DNA from: Hyphomicrobiales bacterium
GTDB taxonomy: Bacteria; Pseudomonadota; Alphaproteobacteria; Rhizobiales; Beijerinckiaceae
Assembly: GCA_003164825.1 (NCBI GenBank)
Contig: PLUH01000090.1
Span: 25,228-44,309, forward strand
Direction of reading: 5' to 3'
DNA: 19,082 nt
A program made the translations under genes and the position numbers. How positions within the stretch are numbered: the first letter of the stretch is position 1; the number at the start of each line of letters is the position of its first letter. The notes beneath the pieces were generated by a model. That model was given only the letters and a program-made list of their open reading frames with translations, made no database searches and had not been told where the DNA came from. Positions 13,937-19,082 of this stretch are shown in pieces.

Positions 13937-15844
13937 GTGTCGACGAGCGGCGACTGCGCCCTGCCGAGGGCGATGACGAACGCTGAGGTTGCGGTCAAGG
14001 GCGTCGTACTGGAGCCGTTTGCTCTGCGCGCGCTCGACCGCCTGGCCGAGACGATCGTTGTCGTCGCGCTGCTTGGCGAGCTCCTTCTCGTGCTGGCCAA
14101 TGTGATGGCGCGCGTCTTCTTCCGCCAGTCATTTCTGTGGTCGGACGAAGTCGCCCGGCTGGTGCTGTCGATCCTGGCTTTCATCGGCGGCGCCGTGGCG
14201 TATCGGCGGCGCGACCATGCGCAGGTCCGCCTCATCCTCAACCTCGTCCCGAGACGGGTCGAGCGCGTCTGCCTCGCGCTCGCCGACATCATCGTCTTGT
14301 TCGTCAGCGGACTGATCGGCGCCGCCTCGATCGAGTTCATCGCCGCAAGCTGGGCCGAGCGCACGCCGATCCTCCAGGCGCCGGCCGCTCTGATCGCTGT
14401 GCCGCTGCCGGCCGGCATGGCGCTGGTGGCGCTCTATGCGGCAGTGCGTGTCTGGCGCGAACACGGCAGACTGGCGCTCATCGTCGGCGCGCTTTTTCTC
14501 GCCGCGACGGCGCTGGCGGCGACGACTTATGGATCATGGCTGCCAGCTCTTGGCGATGATTCCTCGATCATCGCCGCGCTCGTTCTCTTTTTCGCCGCGA
14601 TATTCGCCGGCGTTCCGGTTGGCTTCGTCTTGCTGCTGGCGGCCGCTTTTTATCTCTGGACGAGCGGCGCGGCGCCGTTGCTCGTGCTGCCGCAAACCAT
14701 GGTCGCCGGCGCTGGGAATTACATTCTCCTCGCGGTTCCCTTTTTCATCCTCGCCGGACTGGTCATGGAACGCGGCGGGATCAGCGTGCGGCTGATCCGC
14801 TTCGTCCACGCGCTGGTCGGTCATTTGCGAGGCGGCCTGCTGCAGGTCGCAGTGGTCAGCATGTACGTTATCTCGGGCCTTTCCGGCTCGAAGCCCGCCG
14901 ACGTCGCCGCCGTCGGCACGATCATGCGCGACGAAGTCAGCGCCCGCCACGGCGCCCCGGAGGGCGCAGCGGTGCTGGCGGTCTCGGCGATCATGGGCGA
15001 GACGGTGCCGCCGAGCATCGCCATGCTGATCGTCGGTTCGATCACCAATGTGTCGGTGGCCGGCCTATTCATCGGCGGCCTGATGCCCGCGGCTGTGATC
15101 GCGCTATGCCTGATGGCGCTGATCGCGGTCCGCGCCCGTCGCGCCGGCGCGGTGTCCGCTCCCCGCGCCCCGTTACGGGTGGTCGCGCGCGCCGGGTTCA
15201 ATGCAATCCTGCCCCTGCTGATGCCTGGAATGCTGCTCGCCGGAATTCTCTTCGGCCTCGCTACGCCGACCGAGATCGCGGCGCTCGCCGTCGTCTACGG
15301 CCTCATCCTCGCCATGTTCGTCTACCGTGAGATGACTGTCGCCGATTTCCTGCGCGCCGTTCAAAACACGGCCGCGCTGACCGGCGTGCTGCTGTTCATC
15401 TTCACCGCCGCCTCGGCGTTTTCGTGGGTGTTGACGATCGCCTATCTGCCCCAGCGCCTGGTCGATCTGCTCGCCGCCAGCCATGCAAACACGACGATCT
15501 TCATGATCGGCTCGATCGCGCTGCTGATTTTTGTCGGCGTGCTGCTCGAAGGCTTGCCGTCCCTCAATGTGCTTGCGCCTCTGCTGCTGCCGATTGCCGT
15601 CAAGCTGGGCTTCAGCGGCCTGCACTTCGCCATTGTCCTGATCATCGCGATGGGCGTCGGCGGCTTCATGCCGCTCGCGGGCGTCGGTTTTTATGTTTGC
15701 TGCGCTGTCATGCGATGCGACATTGAACCGGCTTCGCGCGCCATGCTGCCCTATCTCGCCGTGGTTCTGGCGGGCTTGCTGATCGTCGCTTTCGTACCCT
15801 GGTTTGCGCTCGCGTTGCCGAACCATTTTGGATTCCGGGGCTAA
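13937..15844 (+). CDS. TRAP transporter fused small and large membrane subunits (DctQ-DctM)
   Basis: Inner-membrane part of a TRAP importer that uses an ion gradient to take up the ligand brought by DctP. It has 635 residues in two parts. A DctQ part covers about 25-190 with four helices and the WSDEVARLVLSILAFIGGAVAYRR region around 67-91. A DctM part covers about 200-635 with ten or more helices, including AGVPVGFVLLL, LAVPFFILAGLVMERGG, SGSKPADVAAVGTIM, GETVPPSIAMLI, and GVLLEGLPSLNVLAPLL. Separate DctQ and DctM genes are the more usual form; fusions are known. GTG 13937 has AGGG four bases upstream; ATG 13973 is an alternative, but its GAGGG is too close. The DctP gene follows after 48 bp and GntR precedes it, a complete importer unit. 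Confidence 0.94.
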   Translation: MSTSGDCALPRAMTNAEVAVKGVVLEPFALRALDRLAETIVVVALLGELLLVLANVMARVFFRQSFLWSDEVARLVLSILAFIGGAVAYRRRDHAQVRLILNLVPRRVERVCLALADIIVLFVSGLIGAASIEFIAASWAERTPILQAPAALIAVPLPAGMALVALYAAVRVWREHGRLALIVGALFLAATALAATTYGSWLPALGDDSSIIAALVLFFAAIFAGVPVGFVLLLAAAFYLWTSGAAPLLVLPQTMVAGAGNYILLAVPFFILAGLVMERGGISVRLIRFVHALVGHLRGGLLQVAVVSMYVISGLSGSKPADVAAVGTIMRDEVSARHGAPEGAAVLAVSAIMGETVPPSIAMLIVGSITNVSVAGLFIGGLMPAAVIALCLMALIAVRARRAGAVSAPRAPLRVVARAGFNAILPLLMPGMLLAGILFGLATPTEIAALAVVYGLILAMFVYREMTVADFLRAVQNTAALTGVLLFIFTAASAFSWVLTIAYLPQRLVDLLAASHANTTIFMIGSIALLIFVGVLLEGLPSLNVLAPLLLPIAVKLGFSGLHFAIVLIIAMGVGGFMPLAGVGFYVCCAVMRCDIEPASRAMLPYLAVVLAGLLIVAFVPWFALALPNHFGFRG

Positions 15845-15892
15845 GCCGCCAGCGGCGGCGCCTGGAGAGAAAAGTCAGCACGGGAGGAAATC

Positions 15893-16897
15893 ATGAACCG
15901 AAGAGAGTTGCTCGGAACCGCCGCCGGCGCCGCCGCGGCGACGCTGGCCATGCCCTATCTCGCGCGCGGGGCGGCGCCTTTGACGATGCGCTTCGCCCAT
16001 TTCGCGCAGGAGGATCATCCAGCCAATATCGCCGCAAAGCAATTCGCAAGCCGCGTCGCCGAGCGCACCAACGGCGCGATCCGGGTCATGATCTTCCCCA
16101 ACAATCAGCTCGGCGGGCCGCCCGAGCAGGCCCAGCAGATCAAGCTCGGAACGATCGACATGGGCCTGCCGACCCAGGGTCAGCTCGACAAATACGACAA
16201 GGCCTTCGGCGCCGTCATGCTGCCCTTCATCTTCGACAGCCGGCCGCTCGTATTCCGCGTCCTCGATGGGCCGGCGATGGATTGGCTCGGGCCGCTCGCC
16301 GAAAAGCAGGGCTTCATCCTGTTGCGCAATTGGGACTATGGATTTCGCAACGTCACCAACAGCGTGCGGCCGATCAAGGCGCCCGAGGACGTCAAGGGCC
16401 TGAAACTTCGCACGCCACCCGAATTGCAGATCCAGGCTTCCATGGAGGCCCTGGGCGCGGTCGTGCAGGCGATCGCCTTCCCCGAGCTTTATCTGGCGCT
16501 GGCGCAGAAGGTCGTGGACGGCGAGGAAAATCCGATCGCCGTGATCTACTACAACAAGTTCTATGAGGTGCAGAAGCATCTCGCGATCACCAGGCACATC
16601 TACAACAACATGATTCACACGATCGGAGTGAACGCGTGGATGAAGCTGACGCCCGAGCAGCAGACGATCTTCCGCGAGGAGAGCGCAGCCGCCGGCGACC
16701 TGATGCGCAAGCTCATGGCCGAAGGCGAAGCGGATCAGATCACCAAGCTCGAGGCCGCCGGCCTGGAGACGACGCAGCCTGATCTCGCGCCGTTCCGCGC
16801 CCTTATGGAGCCCGCCTATCAGCGGATCGCCGACTATGCCGGCGCGGATAACGTCAAGAAGTTCCGCGACATGGTGGATGAGGCGCGCAAGGGATGA
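15893..16897 (+). CDS. TRAP transporter solute-binding protein, DctP family
   Basis: Periplasmic receptor for the fused DctQM encoded 48 bp upstream. It has 334 residues. ATG 15893 has GGGAGGA close upstream. The signal has NRRELL and a long alanine-rich stretch ending around ARGA (residue 27), Tat-like. The mature protein follows the DctP plan: LTMRFAHFAQEDHPA, IFPNNQLGGPPEQ, GTIDMGLP, and KLRTPPE with the ligand-clamp Arg 173, then a Glu/Asn-rich EENPIAVIYYNKF segment lining the pocket. The conserved Arg makes a carboxylate ligand likely. It is related in family, but clearly not in sequence, to the DctP at the left edge. It converges with the NIPSNAP gene, with 20 bp between the stops and no clear terminator. 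Confidence 0.95.
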   Translation: MNRRELLGTAAGAAAATLAMPYLARGAAPLTMRFAHFAQEDHPANIAAKQFASRVAERTNGAIRVMIFPNNQLGGPPEQAQQIKLGTIDMGLPTQGQLDKYDKAFGAVMLPFIFDSRPLVFRVLDGPAMDWLGPLAEKQGFILLRNWDYGFRNVTNSVRPIKAPEDVKGLKLRTPPELQIQASMEALGAVVQAIAFPELYLALAQKVVDGEENPIAVIYYNKFYEVQKHLAITRHIYNNMIHTIGVNAWMKLTPEQQTIFREESAAAGDLMRKLMAEGEADQITKLEAAGLETTQPDLAPFRALMEPAYQRIADYAGADNVKKFRDMVDEARKG

Positions 16898-16917
16898 GGG
16901 CGGGCGGCGACGCGCAG

Positions 16918-17235
16918 TTACATCGGCGAGAACTTGGTCGACTTGATGATCTTGCACTCCTGATGCTGGACGTTGCCCGTGTCCGCGCTCTTCTTGCGAT
17001 AGGAGACCCAGTCGGGATCGGCTTCGAGCGCTTCGCGCCGCCGCTCGCGGTCGGCCTGACTCTCGAAGCCCCAAAAAAACACGACCTGGTTGACCGTCCC
17101 GACATCGGTGGTGAAGACGCCGATCGGCTGGCCCAGATGCCGAACATGGATCGGCATGCCCTCGGCCTCGTACAATTTGAGCCAGGCGCCGAGGCGCCCG
17201 GGCACCATCGTGTAGGTCCGCACATCGACGATCAT
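16918..17235 (-). CDS. NIPSNAP-family protein
   Basis: A 105-residue single-domain NIPSNAP protein (ferredoxin-like dimeric alpha/beta barrel fold). It begins MIVDVRTYTMVPGRLGAWLKLYE and carries IGVFTTDVGTVNQVVFFWGFES in the middle and a WVSYRKK segment toward the end, the usual family order. The start at ATG 17235 has AAGGGAG six bases upstream. Biochemical roles of bacterial members are mostly unknown; they often accompany aromatic or organic-acid catabolic genes, where they may act as small isomerase- or monooxygenase-like enzymes. Here it converges on the TRAP operon and follows the sulfite dehydrogenase pair by 88 bp. A short GGCCC-GCC-GGGCC hairpin lies in that gap at 17253-17265. Confidence 0.9.
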   Translation of the reverse strand: MIVDVRTYTMVPGRLGAWLKLYEAEGMPIHVRHLGQPIGVFTTDVGTVNQVVFFWGFESQADRERRREALEADPDWVSYRKKSADTGNVQHQECKIIKSTKFSPM

Positions 17236-17323
17236 GGCTGTCTCCCTTGGTGGGCCCGCCGGGCCTGCTCATCAGCGACATAGCCCTGCAATGGGCGCCC
17301 CAGTCGGCGGTGGTTGGCGGCGG

Positions 17324-17875
17324 CTAAGGTTTGGCCGCGGCCTCGGGCGGCGGATCGGCGCTGACGAAGCCGTTGCGGTTGGGCATGTTGATCCTCGCCA
17401 GATTGTCTGCGTCGAACGTCGTGTCCTGCGGCACGATCCCGTTGAGGAACAGCACATAGGCCGAAACCGCATAGACTTCGTCGGGTGTGAGCGACTGCGG
17501 CGCGTTCAGAGGCATTGCGCGGCGCACGTAGTCGAACAGCGTCGTCGCGTAGGGCCAGAAGCTGCCGACGGTCTTGACCGGCTTCTTGTCGCGCAGCGTG
17601 CCGATGCCGCCGACCAGCCGGTCCATCGGCTTGCCCTCGCCGTGGGCGCCGTGGCAGGCGGCGCATTTGGCGGCGAAGATCGCCTCGCCTTGTCTCACAT
17701 CGCCGCGCCCGGGCGGCAGTCCGGCCCCGTTGGGCGACACGTCGATGTCCCAGCCGGCGATCTCTTGCGGCGTCGCCTCTCGGCCAATGCCGTAGCTCTC
17801 GCCCGCGCGCGCGACGCCGACCACCAGCGTGGCGGCGACTGCGAGCATCAGGCGGCGAGCGATTCTATCCGGCAT
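17324..17875 (-). CDS. Monoheme cytochrome c, SoxD-like N-terminal domain only
   Basis: Periplasmic electron acceptor expected to take electrons from the SoxC-type enzyme encoded just upstream. It has 183 residues: signal peptide 1-24 (LAVAATLVVGVARA), one heme-binding CAACH at 71-75, and likely axial Met 121 in RRAMPL. The surrounding sequence (EIAGWDIDVSPNGAGLPPG, KTVGSFWPYATTLFDYV, QSLTPDEVYAVSAYVLFLN) matches the first heme domain of SoxD as I recall it from Paracoccus. SoxD of the classical Sox system is about twice as long with two hemes; this one stops after the first domain with a Pro/Ala tail. Its ATG overlaps the SoxC stop by 11 bases, so the two are translationally coupled. It probably passes electrons to a soluble cytochrome c. 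Confidence 0.92.
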   Translation of the reverse strand: MPDRIARRLMLAVAATLVVGVARAGESYGIGREATPQEIAGWDIDVSPNGAGLPPGRGDVRQGEAIFAAKCAACHGAHGEGKPMDRLVGGIGTLRDKKPVKTVGSFWPYATTLFDYVRRAMPLNAPQSLTPDEVYAVSAYVLFLNGIVPQDTTFDADNLARINMPNRNGFVSADPPPEAAAKP

Positions 17876-19082
17876 TGGTCACCGCGCCTCCAGCCGCTAC
17901 GCTCCAATTCTGAATCGCGTTGTAATGATAGTAGGAACGAACGTCGCGCAATTTGAGCAGCGCCTCCCGAGTCGGCTGCACGTAGCCGGTCTCGTCGATG
18001 ACGCGGCTCGCGAGCGATGCGGGGCCGCCGTCCCATTGCCAGGGCGAACGGAACCGCGTCAGGCACTTCGACATCACCGGCTCCTGCAGCGCCGCGTCGC
18101 GCCAGGACGCGCCGCCGTCGGTCGACACTTCAACCCGGGCGACTTTGCCAAGCCCGGACCAGGCGAGGCCGGAGATCTCGTAGAATCCGGCCGAGCCGAG
18201 TCGCTGTCCGCCGGAAGGAAAGGTGATGACCGATTTGGCGTGCATGACAAAATTGAACTGCCGCGCCACTCCGTCCGGCATCAGCATGGTGTATTTCGAG
18301 GTTTCCTCGCGAGTTTGGAACGGTTCGGCCGCTAGCTTGAGACGCCTGAGCCACTTGACGTTGGCGTTGCCCTCATAGCCCGGCAGCAGCAGGCGCAAGG
18401 GATAGCCCTGCTCCGGCCGCAGCCGCTCGCCGTTCTGAGCGTAGGCGAGCAGGGCGTCGTCAAGCGCCTTTTCGATCGGGATGCTGCGTGTCATCGCTGC
18501 CGCGTCGGCGCCCTCGGCCAGCATCCACTTCGCTTCCGGCTTTACGCCTGCTTCCGCCAGGATCGTGGCGAGCGGGACGCCGGTCCATTCGCAGCAACTG
18601 AGCAGCCCGTGGGTGTCCTGGACCGTCAGTTCCGGATTCGGCGCGCCCCAGTTCTGGGTGTTGCCGGAACATTCGAGAAAGCAGACGCGCGAGACCGACG
18701 GAAATCGTGTCAAATCCTCCATCGCGAAGATCAGCGGCTTCTCCACCATGCCATGGACGATCAGCCGGTGCTCGAGCGGATCGATCGTCGGGGTCCCGGC
18801 ATGGTGGCGCTCGTAGTGCAGCCCATTGGGAGTGATGATTCCGGAAAGATCCTGAAGCGGCGTGAGGCTGAACGACGACAGCCGCGTAGGCGGCTCCGGC
18901 AGGCCGTGACGATAACGCCGCACGACGTTGGCTTCAAAGCGGGAGGGCCGCCCGTAGGGCTGGCTCAGCACCTCTTCGCCCGGATGGAGCTGCCATTCTG
19001 GAATCGCGGGCGGCAAGTTGTCGCCCTCCTGCGCGAGCGCCTGGCGGGACGCAAGCGCCGCAGCCGCCGCGCCCGCGCCGGC
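17865..19082 (-). CDS. soxC: SoxC-type sulfite dehydrogenase, molybdenum cofactor subunit (partial, N-terminus beyond window)
   Basis: Periplasmic molybdoenzyme of the sulfite oxidase family, expected to oxidise sulfite or Sox-bound sulfane sulfur and pass electrons to the coupled cytochrome. The frame is open to the right edge (405 codons visible). The edge shows the end of an export signal (AGAGAAAAALASRQALAQ, then EGDNLPP), so the true start lies past the window, and the TTG at 19016 is not the start. The Mo-ligating Cys is in CFLECSGNT (codon 18671-18669), followed by the SoxC-like GLLSCCEWTGVPL and LRLLLPGYEGNANVKWLRRL. The C-terminal Mo-co dimerisation domain includes SVITFPSGG, VEVSTDGGASW and SRVIDETGYVQPTRE. 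The Tat route is expected, but the RR motif is not visible. Confidence 0.93.
   Translation of the reverse strand, partial: AGAGAAAAALASRQALAQEGDNLPPAIPEWQLHPGEEVLSQPYGRPSRFEANVVRRYRHGLPEPPTRLSSFSLTPLQDLSGIITPNGLHYERHHAGTPTIDPLEHRLIVHGMVEKPLIFAMEDLTRFPSVSRVCFLECSGNTQNWGAPNPELTVQDTHGLLSCCEWTGVPLATILAEAGVKPEAKWMLAEGADAAAMTRSIPIEKALDDALLAYAQNGERLRPEQGYPLRLLLPGYEGNANVKWLRRLKLAAEPFQTREETSKYTMLMPDGVARQFNFVMHAKSVITFPSGGQRLGSAGFYEISGLAWSGLGKVARVEVSTDGGASWRDAALQEPVMSKCLTRFRSPWQWDGGPASLASRVIDETGYVQPTREALLKLRDVRSYYHYNAIQNWSVAAGGAVTNAG

Noticed and set aside
13018..14418. Minus-strand open frame of 466 codons across the GntR and TRAP genes
   Set aside because: It runs antisense through two recognisable genes and its residues are Arg/Ala-rich without domains.
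15875..17281. Minus-strand open frame of 468 codons across the DctP and NIPSNAP genes
   Set aside because: It spans a clear plus-strand DctP gene and is out of frame with NIPSNAP; a shadow frame.
19014..19016. TTG as the start of the SoxC-type gene
   Set aside because: The frame stays open to the window edge and encodes the end of an export signal upstream of this codon.
1..19082. CRISPR arrays, tRNA or rRNA genes, insertion sequences
   Set aside because: No regularly spaced repeats, cloverleaf sequences, rRNA signatures or transposase motifs were seen on either strand.

Overview
This window comes from a high-GC alphaproteobacterium, most likely of the order Hyphomicrobiales (Bradyrhizobium/Rhodopseudomonas/Xanthobacter-like). 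The pointers are GC-rich third codon positions, the many solute-binding-protein importers, FCD-type GntR regulators, a SoxC-type sulfite dehydrogenase, and a 22-bp-arm palindrome at 2960-3030 of a kind I recall as abundant in Bradyrhizobium-type genomes. There is no rRNA, tRNA, CRISPR array, integrase or transposase. The window is a catabolic and transport region, cut through a gene at each end.

Left part, all minus strand (1-10660). Reading in the direction of transcription: a KdgD-type 5-dehydro-4-deoxyglucarate dehydratase (9680-10660); a Tat-exported ABC solute-binding protein (8214-9527); two ABC permeases (7122-8078 and 6244-7119); a decayed 485-bp stretch; a frameshifted DUF4242 gene (5452-5758); a MobA-like 3-hydroxybenzoate 4-monooxygenase (3410-5353); a 494-bp gap with the palindrome; a D-2-hydroxyacid dehydrogenase (1932-2915); the UgpC/MsmX-type ABC ATPase (725-1795); and a TRAP solute-binding protein cut by the left edge (1-608). 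The ATPase probably serves the two permeases although about 4.4 kb separates them.

Middle part (10661-13022). A 25-codon pqqA gene for the precursor peptide of the cofactor PQQ lies on the minus strand at 10950-11027, with no pqqBCDE beside it. It is divergent from a FadR/FCD-type GntR regulator (11298-12095). That regulator converges on a short-chain dehydrogenase (12119-12925). The dehydrogenase is divergent from a second FCD-type GntR regulator (13024-13890), and a perfect 14-bp palindrome, ACTAATATATTAGT, lies between them as a likely operator.

Right part. The second GntR gene leads into a TRAP importer made of a fused DctQ-DctM membrane protein (13937-15844) and its DctP binding protein (15893-16897). 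Converging from the minus strand are a NIPSNAP-family protein (16918-17235), a monoheme cytochrome c resembling only the first half of SoxD (17324-17875), and an overlapping SoxC-type molybdenum sulfite dehydrogenase that runs off the right edge (17865-19082).

Together this looks like scavenging of organic and aromatic acids (TRAP and ABC uptake, 3-hydroxybenzoate hydroxylation to protocatechuate, sugar-acid dehydration to 2-ketoglutarate semialdehyde) under GntR control, next to a small periplasmic sulfite-oxidation pair. I see no clearly new system. The points most worth following are the orphan pqqA, the SoxC plus half-length SoxD pair, the palindrome at the unusual GntR start, and traces of gene decay around 5452-6243 and 10678-10800.
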